NCBI RefSeq assembly: GCF_000378625.1
Contig: NZ_KB905166.1
Span: 62,001-126,000 of the forward strand
DNA: 64,000 nt
Origin: Colwellia piezophila ATCC BAA-637
GTDB lineage: Bacteria > Pseudomonadota > Gammaproteobacteria > Enterobacterales > Alteromonadaceae
Reading direction: 5' to 3'
Shown here: positions 18,688 through 27,138 of the stretch, piece after piece
Layout: each line of letters begins with the position of its first letter
Position numbering within the stretch: the stretch's first letter is position 1
The notes under the pieces: model-generated
What the model was told of the DNA's origin: nothing
What the model saw: only the letters and a program-made list of their open reading frames with translations
Databases searched by the model: none
Program-made: the position numbers and the translations under genes

Positions 18688-20826
18688 CTAATCAGCTAGC
18701 AAAGAGATAAAAAAGCTCATCTCCAAGGCTTTTTCTCTTAAGCTTTTGAAACGACCAGATGCGCCGCCATGACCTGCGTCCATATCCGTTTTAAATAACA
18801 GTAAGTTATCATCAGTTTTAAATTCTCGTATTTTTGCTACCCACTTCATTGGTTCAAAGTACTGCACTTGAGAATCATGTAATCCTGTAGTTACAAGAAT
18901 ATTAGGGTATTGCTGAGCGCTGATATTATCAATAGGCGAATAAGCTAAAATATCCTTGTAAGCTTCTGCTTCGTTCGGATTGCCCCATTCGTCATATTCA
19001 TTTGTGGTTAGTGGTATTGTTTCATCGAGCATAGTGGTTAACACATCTAAGAAGGGCACATGTGCGCCAATACCTAAATACAACTCGGGTGCTTGGTTAA
19101 CTACAGCGCCCATTAACAAACCACCAGCACTGCCACCTGAGGCGAATATTTTATCTTTAGCGCCATAACCCAGCGTAACTAATGCTTTTGTTACATCAAT
19201 AAAGTCATTAAAAGTATTTTGTTTATGCGCTTTTTTACCGGTTTCATACCACTCCCGACCTAACATTTCTGAACCACGAATATGGGCGATAACGTAAACA
19301 AAACCTCGGTCAAGTAAGCTTAACGTTTGACTGGAAAAATCTGGATCTATGGTGATACCATACGCGCCATAACCGTATTGTAATAGTGGGTTAGTGCCAT
19401 CTTTTTTAAAGGTATCGTTGCGATAAACAATGGATACGGGCACTTCAACGCCATCACGCGCGGTAATAAATAACCGCTCTGATTGATAATCCTCTTTGTT
19501 AAAGTCACCTAATACTTTTTGCTGTTTAAGTAACTTGCGCTCACCGGTCGCTAAGTCAAATTCAAATAACGTTCCGGGTGTAGTTAAGCTTGAATAATAT
19601 AATCTTGCGGTGGTGCTTTTTGGCTCTGGGTTATCACCAAGACAAGCAAAGTAGCAGGGATCATCAAAAGATAATGGATATTGATGACCTGCATTTTCTC
19701 CTTGGGTAGTATGAACAATAAAACGAATTTGGCCATGTTCTCGTTCGGTAACCACGATAAAGTTATGAAATAACTCAATACCTTCTAGTAGCACAGCTTT
19801 TCTATGTGGGATCACTTCTTGCCAGTTACTTATATCATCAATTTTATCAACAGCGACTTTCATTAGTCGAAAGTTTTTAGCTTGATAGTTAGTGACAATA
19901 TAAAAGTATTCACCCATTTTATCAGCGTGATATTCGTGTTCTTCTTGATAAGGCAGTAGCTCAACAAATTCGCCGTCTGGCTTTTCGGCACTGAGCGCTA
20001 AGTAATGGGTTGATTCAGTGGCGTGTAAACAAATATAAATTTGCGATTCATCTCTGCTCTTGTCTAAACTCATGTAAAAACTGTGATCATCTTCTTCATA
20101 AACAAGGACATCATCAGCTTGTGGCGTGCCTAATTTGTGACGATATACTTGTGTACCTAGCAGGGTCTCTAGATCTTTTTTTACATAAAATACCGTTTTA
20201 TTATCATTAGCCCAAACAATCTGTCCTTCAGTTTCAAGCAGAACATCTGATAAATAAGCGTCTTTTGGTTCAGGACCTGTGCTTAACTGACTGTTTAATT
20301 GACTTAAATCTTTAAAATTAATGGTATAAATACGGCGACTGTCAGTGTCTTCAGAGATTGACATTAACTCATCGTTTGAACTTATCGACAAATCCCCTAA
20401 GTCATAAAAATCGTGGTCTTTTGCTCGGTCATTTACATCCAACAACAGCGTTTTATGGTCACCCGTAAAACTGGTGGCTCGATAATAGTTTGAATACTCT
20501 TGTTCGCCAGTGATTTCGCTGTGGTACCAATATTTACCATCTTTTGCAGGTACGGTATTATCGTCTTTTACGATACGTGCTTTAAGCTCTTCAAACAGTA
20601 ATTCCTGTAGCGGTTTTTGACCTGCCAACTTAGCATCAGCATAGTTATTTTCATCATTAAGGTGTGCCAATATCTCTTTATCGCTACGTTGGTCATCACG
20701 CATCCAATAATAATTATCAACACGGTGATGATCATGCATTTCCATATTATGAGGGATTTTTTTAGCGATTGGCGCGGCAATGATTTTTTCAGACTTCAGT
20801 GAAGGCGTAGGTAAAGATATTGGCAC
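18688..20826 (-). CDS. ptrB: Oligopeptidase B (S9A prolyl oligopeptidase family)
   Basis: A 712-residue protein, close to the usual length of about 690. The N-terminal text HHRVDNYYWMRDD is typical of the family, followed by the beta-propeller and a C-terminal alpha/beta hydrolase domain. The nucleophile is S566 in ASGGSAGGLLMG, the Asp is in TTGLHDSQV and the His is in DAGHGG. It cleaves short peptides after basic residues, with no signal peptide visible. Transcribed alone on the minus strand. The split from other S9A members rests on overall resemblance. Confidence 0.9.
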   Translation of the reverse strand: MPISLPTPSLKSEKIIAAPIAKKIPHNMEMHDHHRVDNYYWMRDDQRSDKEILAHLNDENNYADAKLAGQKPLQELLFEELKARIVKDDNTVPAKDGKYWYHSEITGEQEYSNYYRATSFTGDHKTLLLDVNDRAKDHDFYDLGDLSISSNDELMSISEDTDSRRIYTINFKDLSQLNSQLSTGPEPKDAYLSDVLLETEGQIVWANDNKTVFYVKKDLETLLGTQVYRHKLGTPQADDVLVYEEDDHSFYMSLDKSRDESQIYICLHATESTHYLALSAEKPDGEFVELLPYQEEHEYHADKMGEYFYIVTNYQAKNFRLMKVAVDKIDDISNWQEVIPHRKAVLLEGIELFHNFIVVTEREHGQIRFIVHTTQGENAGHQYPLSFDDPCYFACLGDNPEPKSTTARLYYSSLTTPGTLFEFDLATGERKLLKQQKVLGDFNKEDYQSERLFITARDGVEVPVSIVYRNDTFKKDGTNPLLQYGYGAYGITIDPDFSSQTLSLLDRGFVYVIAHIRGSEMLGREWYETGKKAHKQNTFNDFIDVTKALVTLGYGAKDKIFASGGSAGGLLMGAVVNQAPELYLGIGAHVPFLDVLTTMLDETIPLTTNEYDEWGNPNEAEAYKDILAYSPIDNISAQQYPNILVTTGLHDSQVQYFEPMKWVAKIREFKTDDNLLLFKTDMDAGHGGASGRFKSLREKALEMSFFISLLAD

Positions 20827-21360
20827 TAAGTGCTCCTAGGTAATATTTGATACTGATAACGGGAGAAAAATCTCGATGGCCAAGTTTATCGAGGTTTGAA
20901 CAATTAAGTTAGTTAAATGTATAAAAAAGATTAAGACATAACGGTTAGGGTAGGGTTATCGTTGCTGATTAGGTGCTTTTAACCATGACCCATTGTAAAA
21001 ATTTATATTTACTGGTTATAAAGAAGATTATATTTAGAACAAAACAATCAAATGACTACTATATTTATATACAGTCACCCTTTGATTCCTTCTTTCTACA
21101 ATAAAGCAGGAGTAAATCCGCCTTTCACACGTCAACCAGTAGGCGGTTGATTTCCAACTCATTGATCTACCGATAACAATAAAGTAGTCTCTTAATACTA
21201 TAAAAATATGGACGATGATTCGTTGCTTGTAGAAACAAGGGATTTGTCCTCCTAATAAACTGTTGAACTAAACCGCTTCGCGGGGAATGCCAGCTCCTGA
21301 ATTATCTCTGCATTTCAGCCAAACTTAACTTGCTACATCAATCCTTTTTGGAGGCAAGTT
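20827..21360. other. Intergenic region left of the cassette array
   Basis: It holds the upstream region of the minus-strand oligopeptidase gene and about 400 bases with no recognisable gene, RNA or integrase fragment. The CCGCTTCGCGG palindrome near 21270 is short and of unclear meaning. Confidence 0.4.
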
Positions 21361-21498
21361 ATGACACCACTCAGACAAGATAAGGTAAACTGGATTGATA
21401 ACGTTGAGCAAAATAGAGTAAGGAAGCTATTGAAAATTCAATTTATGGATAATCACCTTCCTACTGCTGTAATGACTCAAAAAACAAAAAACATATAG
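21361..21498 (+). CDS. Small ORF with a strong ribosome site at the left edge of the cassette array
   Basis: A 45-codon frame starting MTPLRQDKVNW, preceded by TTTTGGAGGCAAGTT, a good ribosome site. The first residues loosely recall the N-terminus of some tyrosine recombinases, but the rest does not let me claim it. It could be a real small protein or the start of a truncated gene. It lies just before the first att-like site. Confidence 0.35.
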   Translation: MTPLRQDKVNWIDNVEQNRVRKLLKIQFMDNHLPTAVMTQKTKNI

Positions 21499-21527
21499 AC
21501 TGTGCCTGACGGCTCAGTCCAACAGGA

Positions 21528-21561
21528 CATTTATCTCTCATGCTTCGACAAGAGATAAATG
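21528..21561. repeat. Palindrome at the left boundary of the cassette array
   Basis: CATTTATCTCT and AGAGATAAATG are perfect 11-base inverted repeats around a 12-base loop, ending where the first attC-like sequence begins. It may be a terminator for the small ORF or a boundary structure. Confidence 0.5.
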
Positions 21562-21655
21562 CTTAATTGTTCAAGCGGGACAAAATACAGTTGGCTGTTT
21601 TCGTTCCTCAACATTTTAGCCAATATTTACTTAGCCTGTTATTTGGGCGTTATGT
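21561..21655 (+). repeat. attC-like site 1 (degenerate left end)
   Basis: It has the central repeats and ends in GTTATGT (21649-21655), but the left end lacks a clear TAAC core. It is the first site of the array. Confidence 0.7.
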
Positions 21656-21668
21656 GTAAGTCAGGATT

Positions 21669-21920
21669 ATGAGTCAAATTTTAACAGTAGTAGCCGGAAT
21701 AATTAGTTTATTTTTAGGTTTATTCGTTTTGATAAAATTAATTATGCAAATTAAGAAAGGTAAAATACAACTATCTTCAAATTCTACTGCTGTGTATTGG
21801 GCGAGCAATAAAGTGAGTTTCATCCGCTTAACTATTGTTAATTTCACGATCACTTTGTTTTATTTTGGTATGTTTAGCTTTTGTTTAATTCAACTAGGTT
21901 TTCTTCAAAGTGTAGTGTAA
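21669..21920 (+). CDS. Small two-helix membrane protein (cassette gene)
   Basis: An 83-residue protein with membrane helices at about 5-27 and 52-77 joined by a basic loop (QIKKGKIQ). ATG 21669 lies 14 bases after attC 1, with AGTCAGGATT as a weak ribosome site. The family is unknown. It is the only gene of its cassette. Confidence 0.6.
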   Translation: MSQILTVVAGIISLFLGLFVLIKLIMQIKKGKIQLSSNSTAVYWASNKVSFIRLTIVNFTITLFYFGMFSFCLIQLGFLQSVV

Positions 21921-21926
21921 TTTTAC

Positions 21927-22024
21927 ACATAACAAGCTAATTAATATGGACAAAAAATAGTTGACTGTTTTAGTTCCTCAACATTTTAGCCAACAATTTT
22001 TTGCCCATCATTAGGGCGTTATAT
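21927..22024 (+). repeat. attC site 2
   Basis: ACATAAC at the left, GTTATAT at the right, with central GTTGACTG / TTTAGCCAAC arms. Complete. Confidence 0.88.
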
Positions 22025-22045
22025 ACATGTTTATGGATTCTACCT

Positions 22046-22348
22046 ATGAGAAATAAAATATTATTACTAACATTACTTTGCTTGATCCAAGGCTGTACAG
22101 TTCTTGGAATGGTTATAGATAGTCAATTTCCGTCTAAAGATAATAATGATAAAAGTGAAAGTTTCTCTGAAATGGGTTTTAAAGCTGATATTGAGCTAGC
22201 AAAGTCAGTTATATATGATCAACCTCTACCGGGAAATGAACCTAAGATATTAACTGGTTGTAAATCGTTAAAAGGTAACAAACAAGTTGAGTGCTATGAA
22301 GTGTCAAGTCAACTTAATAAAAGCCTACGAGAGCATGCAAAGCAATAG
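22046..22348 (+). CDS. Small lipoprotein (cassette gene)
   Basis: A 100-residue protein from ATG 22046. A longer frame from 22001 begins inside the attC and is rejected. The lipobox is LIQGC (Cys about 15), followed by a polar mature part with two further Cys residues (LTGCKSL and VECYEV). It is predicted to be a membrane-anchored periplasmic protein. No family recognised. Confidence 0.65.
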   Translation: MRNKILLLTLLCLIQGCTVLGMVIDSQFPSKDNNDKSESFSEMGFKADIELAKSVIYDQPLPGNEPKILTGCKSLKGNKQVECYEVSSQLNKSLREHAKQ

Positions 22349-22349
22349 T

Positions 22350-22448
22350 ATATAACAAGGTAATTAAACGAAAAATTTACAGTTGGCTGTTTTTCGTTCC
22401 TCAAACATTATAGTCAGCAGCAATTTTCCGCTTATTGCGGCGTTATAT
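22350..22448 (+). repeat. attC site 3
   Basis: ATATAAC at the left, GTTATAT at the right, central GTTGGCTG arm. The left core starts one base after the preceding stop codon. Confidence 0.85.
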
Positions 22449-22478
22449 TTTTGCACTTAATAACTTGAGAGGTGGGTA

Positions 22479-22931
22479 ATGATATTAGACTACCGAAAAG
22501 CATCGGATTCTGATTTAGATATATGCGCAGATATCCGAGGTGCTACACGAGACAATCCAATAGATAAGGCTACATTAATCAAGTTCGGTGTAACTACTGA
22601 GATATGGTCTCCCAAGATGGAAAATGGTACTTATATTGGGGTGGTGGCAGAAGATAAGGGTGAAGTCATTGCTTATTGTTATGGGAATACTCAAACTGGC
22701 GAAGTTCTCGTTTTAGCAGTATTGCCCGAATATGAAGGACACGGAGTTGGAAAAAAATTACTCTTTATGGTTGTTAAGTGCCTTTTATCTCAAAGCTTAA
22801 CTGAACTTTGGCTAGCCGCGGGGGCAAACTCAACTATTAGAGCTTACGGGTTCTATAGGCATGTTGGCTGGTCACCAACAGGAACATTTGATGACAATGG
22901 TGATGAGATTTTACGATACAAAAAAATATAA
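22479..22931 (+). CDS. GNAT-family N-acetyltransferase (cassette gene)
   Basis: A 150-residue protein. The acetyl-CoA loop reads VLPEYEGHGVGKKLL, matching the R/Q-x-x-G-x-G/A pattern; the C-terminal AYGFYRHVGWSPTG is the usual final strand region. GAGAGGTGGG precedes ATG 22479. The substrate is unknown. GNAT genes are frequent in cassettes, some giving drug resistance, but nothing here points to a specific drug. Confidence 0.85.
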   Translation: MILDYRKASDSDLDICADIRGATRDNPIDKATLIKFGVTTEIWSPKMENGTYIGVVAEDKGEVIAYCYGNTQTGEVLVLAVLPEYEGHGVGKKLLFMVVKCLLSQSLTELWLAAGANSTIRAYGFYRHVGWSPTGTFDDNGDEILRYKKI

Positions 22932-23027
22932 CAAGAATTTAAAGCGAGACTACTAACAGTTTGCTCTGTTCCGCTTCGCTTCACAATTTTAACAAACTAT
23001 TAACAGCCCCTTAAATGGGCGTTAGGT
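22926..23027 (+). repeat. attC site 4
   Basis: ATATAAC at the left (overlapping the acetyltransferase stop codon), GTTAGGT at the right, central GTTTGCTC / AACAAAC arms with CCGCTTCGCT. Confidence 0.85.
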
Positions 23028-23044
23028 GCAAAAGGAAGTCACGC

Positions 23045-23404
23045 ATGAGAAACCCATCAACTTTATTAGTTGTTAACAACCTTCAAGAATCACTTCAGTT
23101 TTATACAAATGCTTTAGGCCTAGATTTAGTCGAAGAGCATTCTGATTGCATAAAGCTAAAAGCTGGCGACCATGAAGTAATTATGTTTCAAGGGACAATG
23201 GATTCAATTCAATATTCACATGGTTATAATGCTAATTCTACGTTATTGTTCACGGTTGATGATTTAGATAGCAAAATTAATCAACTAAAATCGCAAGGTG
23301 TAATTTTTGTTCATGAAACACCAAACCAAAACCGGTGGGGGCGTTATTCAGCCTTTAAAGATCCATCAGGTATTGTTCATGAGCTATTCGAGCTTTGCAC
23401 CTAA
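23045..23404 (+). CDS. VOC-superfamily (glyoxalase/bleomycin-resistance fold) protein (cassette gene)
   Basis: A 119-residue protein from ATG 23045. A start at 23015 would lie in the attC. It has two beta-alpha-beta-beta-beta halves: LLVVNNLQESLQFYTNALGL near the start and STLLFTVDDLDSKINQLK in the middle, ending FKDPSGIVHELFEL with the usual metal-ligand Glu. It could be a metal-dependent lyase, dioxygenase or drug-binding protein. The substrate cannot be told from sequence. Confidence 0.85.
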   Translation: MRNPSTLLVVNNLQESLQFYTNALGLDLVEEHSDCIKLKAGDHEVIMFQGTMDSIQYSHGYNANSTLLFTVDDLDSKINQLKSQGVIFVHETPNQNRWGRYSAFKDPSGIVHELFELCT

Positions 23405-23508
23405 CAAGCGCTTCAAATGGGGGGAGATCATTCAAAACAATGACGCATTTTTGCAAAGACACGCAAAAAGGTCACCACAATTTTTCCCCGTTTAAGCGGG
23501 CGTTATAT
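23399..23508 (+). repeat. attC site 5 (divergent centre)
   Basis: ACCTAAC at the left, GTTATAT at the right, but the usual GTTGGC arms are missing in the 110-base interior. It overlaps the VOC stop codon. Confidence 0.65.
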
Positions 23509-23523
23509 TTTTTCGAGGTTTTA

Positions 23524-23904
23524 ATGAAAGAGCATGGTTCTTATAAATTAGAAACTAATAAAAACACCGTCACTTTTAAAGCTTATGATTCTTGGAATTA
23601 TGAAGCAGTTGTAGAATGGGGGAATGAATTTAAAAATATTGTAATTCAAATGAGAAATGAACCTTGGGCATGCTTAGTTGATCTAACTGATTGGGAGTTA
23701 GCTACACCTGACACAAGAAGTTATTTATCTGAATTATATTTATGGTTAAACCATCAGAATTTAAAATATTTAGCGGTTGTTTTTGGTCTTTCGATTCAAA
23801 AAGATGTACTTGAAATAACCTATAGATTACTTACTAATACAGAAAAAAAATATTGCGTTGATTTAGTTGAGGCACATAATTGGTTGAACAGTGTTGGATT
23901 TTAA
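23524..23904 (+). CDS. Conserved-looking cytosolic protein, possibly STAS-like (cassette gene)
   Basis: A 126-residue protein from ATG 23524, with CGAGGTTTTA before it as ribosome site. No signal peptide. The layout of strand and helix segments (NEPWACLVDLTDWELATPD in the middle, then NLKYLAVVFGLS) recalls STAS or SpoIIAA-like proteins, but I am not certain. The single gene of its cassette. Confidence 0.6.
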   Translation: MKEHGSYKLETNKNTVTFKAYDSWNYEAVVEWGNEFKNIVIQMRNEPWACLVDLTDWELATPDTRSYLSELYLWLNHQNLKYLAVVFGLSIQKDVLEITYRLLTNTEKKYCVDLVEAHNWLNSVGF

Positions 23905-23906
23905 AA

Positions 23907-24002
23907 ATAAAACAAGACAATTAAACGGACAAAAACGCTTGGCTGTTTTTCTCCGTTCACATAATAGCCAACTATTACTTAGCCGCTTATTTTAACTATA
24001 TA
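23907..24002 (+). repeat. attC site 6 (right end degraded)
   Basis: AACAAGACAATTAAACGGAC at the left and GGCTGTTTT / ATAGCCAACT arms are kept. The right core reads TTTAACTATA rather than GCGTTA. Confidence 0.7.
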
Positions 24003-24012
24003 GGTATTACTA

Positions 24013-25140
24013 ATGAAGACATACTGTAGACTATTTTTTGTTGTTATTCTGATGTTATTTCAAGGATGTTCTTCACAACAAATTTTGAAGTCACATTACG
24101 ATTCAGCGGAGCAATTATTGGACGATGCCGTTCAATTAGGTATCCCTGGTATTTCAGTTTGCTATGGTTCTGTTGATAACTATCAATGCCTACAAAAAGG
24201 CATGATGGAATTGGAGTCAAAAACAAAAGTAACTAGCACAACTCAATTTAGAACGGCAAGTATCACCAAAACATTTACTCAGGCTTTATTATTTAAACTT
24301 GTCGAACTGGAATTGCTAGATATAACCAAGCGCTTTACTGATTACGTTCAAACCGACATAACTAAAAATATACCTCACATCGAACAAGTTAAAATTATTG
24401 ACCTTATACGGCATCAAAGTGGCATATTTAACTTCACAAATACTGATGACTTTGAACTGCAGCTATTTACCCATATGGATTTGAATAGCGAAATTCTCTC
24501 ACCTGACGATCTATTATTATATGTGATTAATGGCAAAAATAGCCCAAGCTTCTTACCCGGCGAAAGTACAGAGTATTCAAATACAGGATACATTCTTTTA
24601 GGAATTCTAATCGAAGAGATCACTGGGTTATCGTATGCACAAGCCTTGTCAAAATACATACTCATTCCATCGGGTATGGCTAATTCGAGTTTAGAGGGGA
24701 GATTAACTACATCAACATTGGCTGCTAATTATACTTACGCGAATGCCTGGGAAAGACTAACTCAAAGCCAAGTTGGGATTGGCAATGGTATTTTGAAGGA
24801 CAGAGACTCTTTAAACGAAGCGAACCTTTACAATGTCAGCAACGAACGGAAATTCTTTAACGCTTGGGCCTGGTCGGCTGGAGCGTTAAGCAGTAGTGCA
24901 ACGGATTTGGCCAAGTTTCTAGAAATGTATTTAGATGGCAGATATCAAACCGTAAATAACCCAGAAAAGATAGCACAATATAAAACGTATGGATGGATGG
25001 GTGGCACTACGGGTATCGATGTATTAATGATGTACGATGTAAAAGAAAAAAATATTTATGTCGTTATGTTAAATGCAACTAACGCGGTTATTAACAGCAA
25101 TGATATTTATATTAAATTGCGCAAACTAGTTCATCAGTAA
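24013..25140 (+). CDS. Serine hydrolase of the class C beta-lactamase/PBP4* superfamily, lipoprotein (cassette gene)
   Basis: A 375-residue protein with the lipobox LFQGC (Cys about 19). The active-site serine is S83 in ASITKTFT with K86, and the YxN motif is Y188 in EYSNTGYILLG. The last triad region reads YGWMGGTTG. It belongs to PF00144-type serine hydrolases, which include class C beta-lactamases, DD-peptidases and esterases. True AmpC enzymes are not lipoproteins, so an esterase or DD-peptidase is as likely. Predicted to be anchored in the envelope. One of two serine beta-lactamase-fold genes in this array. Confidence 0.85.
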   Translation: MKTYCRLFFVVILMLFQGCSSQQILKSHYDSAEQLLDDAVQLGIPGISVCYGSVDNYQCLQKGMMELESKTKVTSTTQFRTASITKTFTQALLFKLVELELLDITKRFTDYVQTDITKNIPHIEQVKIIDLIRHQSGIFNFTNTDDFELQLFTHMDLNSEILSPDDLLLYVINGKNSPSFLPGESTEYSNTGYILLGILIEEITGLSYAQALSKYILIPSGMANSSLEGRLTTSTLAANYTYANAWERLTQSQVGIGNGILKDRDSLNEANLYNVSNERKFFNAWAWSAGALSSSATDLAKFLEMYLDGRYQTVNNPEKIAQYKTYGWMGGTTGIDVLMMYDVKEKNIYVVMLNATNAVINSNDIYIKLRKLVHQ

Positions 25141-25204
25141 AGTAACCTATCAGCTAAAGCCCTCCTGCCTTAGTTGCATTTCTTTTGATATATTGGCGTT
25201 ATGT
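25141..25204 (+). repeat. attC-like site 7 (short, degenerate)
   Basis: It ends in ATTGGCGTTATGT. The left part (GTAACCTATCAGCTAAAGCC) only loosely matches the core. About 64 bases. Confidence 0.45.
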
Positions 25205-25308
25205 TTATATGAGTGTGCACCTTCGATCAGAAGTCGTCTTGCACGGCTGTTACCAAAGTAGCAATAGAGCTATTTAAAAAACAAACACAGGCAGTTGATT
25301 AAAAGTAT
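25205..25308 (+). other. Cassette without a convincing gene
   Basis: About 104 bases between attC-like site 7 and attC 8. The longest plus-strand frame with ATG is 22 codons (25209-25277) with no ribosome site. It may be an ORF-less cassette or a deletion remnant. Confidence 0.45.
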
Positions 25309-25408
25309 GCCTAACAAGAAAATTAATCAGGACAAATTACAGTTGGCTGTTGTACGTACCTCACACATTTTAACCAACTATAATTTACCGCTTAAAACGG
25401 CGTTAGGG
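25309..25408 (+). repeat. attC site 8
   Basis: GCCTAAC at the left, GTTAGGG at the right, GTTGGCTG / TTAACCAACT arms. Complete. Confidence 0.9.
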
Positions 25409-25422
25409 CTACTGGGTAGAGT

Positions 25423-26100
25423 ATGGAACATCATTCAAACAATTTAATCTCTCCGTTAACCGCTATTTGGCTGGGTTTTTCAGGGATTTTAGGAAGCTTG
25501 GTTTTATTCTCAGGAGACATGCTCTTCTATTATAACGGAGCGCAAACTAATATTATTTCCAATATGTCTATTGTTTCATCAGAGCGAATTATAATAAGCG
25601 GGATCTGTGCACTTATTTCGGCATGGCTGTATACATTAGCTTCAGGTCAAATATACTTTGCTTTTCAACCAGCGAAAAAATGGATCAGGTTAACGGTATT
25701 TCTTTCTTTTTTAGCTGTGATGATCTCTTTTGGTGTAGTCCACGCTGCTTATATCGCAATTGCTACATCGGCAAGAAATGCTGCTGAATTAGGTGTTACA
25801 CCATACTCGCTTACCGGGTTGGCAGTTTCTGCCAATGGTGCTCTTCGCTTTCTGGCTTATATACCTTTTGGTATCTTCAGCATATTATTTGCTACTACCG
25901 TCTGGGCGAAAAACACTTATTATCCGCGATGGCTTATTCTATTTAGCCCTGTCATTCCATTTTTGTTAAATGATATAATTGTTAGCAATTTAGAAGGGGA
26001 AGTAAAAGCAATTGTTGGTGGTGGTTACTTAAACTTAATATTACTATTGTTTTTTTGTTGCTCAACGTTTGCTTTGTGGCTCAATAAGAAGAAAGCATAA
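25423..26100 (+). CDS. Six-helix integral membrane protein (cassette gene)
   Basis: A 225-residue protein with about six membrane helices and short loops, starting at ATG 25423 after GGGTAGAG. It resembles families annotated as DUF6796, an uncertain recollection. The conserved-looking patch FGVVHAAYIAIATSARNAAE lies between helices. Inner membrane; function unknown. Confidence 0.65.
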   Translation: MEHHSNNLISPLTAIWLGFSGILGSLVLFSGDMLFYYNGAQTNIISNMSIVSSERIIISGICALISAWLYTLASGQIYFAFQPAKKWIRLTVFLSFLAVMISFGVVHAAYIAIATSARNAAELGVTPYSLTGLAVSANGALRFLAYIPFGIFSILFATTVWAKNTYYPRWLILFSPVIPFLLNDIIVSNLEGEVKAIVGGGYLNLILLLFFCCSTFALWLNKKKA

Positions 26101-26119
26101 TATATGCTTGCAAGCGCAG

Positions 26120-26221
26120 CTTTAACAAGCATTTTAAGCAGGACTGCTAACCGTTTGCTCGGTTCCGCTTTGATTAACAATTTTAGAAAACTATTATCAG
26201 CCCCTTAAATGGGCGTTAGGT
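26120..26221 (+). repeat. attC site 9
   Basis: CTTTAAC at the left, GTTAGGT at the right, CCGTTTGCTC / TTTTAGAAAAC arms, CCCCTTAAATGGGCG before the right core. Confidence 0.87.
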
Positions 26222-26239
26222 TCTTAAAAGGATTTGTAC

Positions 26240-26407
26240 ATGACTAAAAAATTAAAAAGTGGTTATCTATTCATACTTAGTGGTGTGCTATTTTTAATTG
26301 GGGGTGTATTAGATGACCAAATCTCTTTTTATGGCGTTGCACTTATGTTCATTATTCTAGGTTTGGTAACTCTTTCCAAAAAAAAAGATGATACGGAAAG
26401 TAAGTAA
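26240..26407 (+). CDS. Small membrane protein, 55 residues (cassette gene)
   Basis: ATG 26240 is preceded by AAAAGGA. The protein has two membrane helices (about 8-23 and 30-45) and a charged tail KKKDDTESK. The frame fills the cassette between attC 9 and 10, which supports it as the real gene. Function unknown. Confidence 0.65.
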   Translation: MTKKLKSGYLFILSGVLFLIGGVLDDQISFYGVALMFIILGLVTLSKKKDDTESK

Positions 26408-26438
26408 TAATAATATCAATTTTATTTATAGTACTTTC

Positions 26439-26539
26439 ACCTAACTATAAGCCAATCAAGCAGGACTAAAAACAGTTTGCTGTTTTCGTCCCTCAACATT
26501 TTAGAAAACTATTATCAGTCCCTTAAATGGGCGTTGGTT
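26439..26539 (+). repeat. attC site 10
   Basis: ACCTAAC at the left, GTTGGTT at the right (one change from the usual GTTAGG), GTTTGCTG / TTTAGAAAAC arms. Confidence 0.85.
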
Positions 26540-26542
26540 TAG

Positions 26543-27022
26543 ATGAGTTTGACGATGTATCGAAATTTATTAAAAACAATAGTTCTCTTATTCTTTATTC
26601 CAGGTTGCGCTGAAAGAGTAATCGATATTAGTGATAAAGAAGGAAAAATTGTGGGTGGTTGTAATGCTGGTTTTGATTGGCATTTCTACGGCCTACAAGA
26701 TTCTATTGATTATGTGTTATATGAATGCGCTAAAGATTCAATTGCTAAAGGTTACACAATATCAGATAAAAGATTGCTCACTATTGATTTTACACTACCA
26801 GATCCTCCAAAAGGTCAGTCGTGGAATAAAAAATTAGCGATGAGTCAATTTCATAGCGGTAAAATTACGGAAAGAAAATTAGGTTATATTCTTGCAGCAA
26901 CAGAATTTCAATATATCAGAGTTATATGGGCTGCTGAAGCTGACTTAGCTAATGGAAAGATAACCGAGGCTGAATTTAATGAAATCGACAAAAATGCCAA
27001 GCTAAAATGGCTTGGTGAATAA
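26543..27022 (+). CDS. Lipoprotein-like cassette protein
   Basis: A 159-residue protein; ATG 26543 or, after trimming, ATG 26555. The lipobox is FIPGC. The mature part includes DKEGKIVGGCNAGFDWHFYG early and the charged helices KITERKLGYILAATEF and ANGKITEAEFNEIDK late. No family recognised. Predicted to be membrane-anchored in the periplasm. Confidence 0.6.
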   Translation: MSLTMYRNLLKTIVLLFFIPGCAERVIDISDKEGKIVGGCNAGFDWHFYGLQDSIDYVLYECAKDSIAKGYTISDKRLLTIDFTLPDPPKGQSWNKKLAMSQFHSGKITERKLGYILAATEFQYIRVIWAAEADLANGKITEAEFNEIDKNAKLKWLGE

Positions 27023-27025
27023 AAC

Positions 27026-27123
27026 ACATAACGAGCTAATTAATAAGGACAAAAAACAGTTGGCTGTTTTCATTCCTCAACATTTTAGCCAACTATTTCT
27101 TGCCCATTATTAGGGCGTTATAT
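27026..27123 (+). repeat. attC site 11
   Basis: ACATAAC at the left, GTTATAT at the right, nearly identical to attC 2 over the whole length. Complete. Confidence 0.92.
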
Positions 27124-27138
27124 TACCAAGGAGTTGGT

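Noticed and set aside
24013..25140. Calling the serine hydrolase an AmpC beta-lactamase
   Set aside because: The SxxK and YxN boxes are shared by esterases and DD-peptidases, and the protein is a lipoprotein; function left open.
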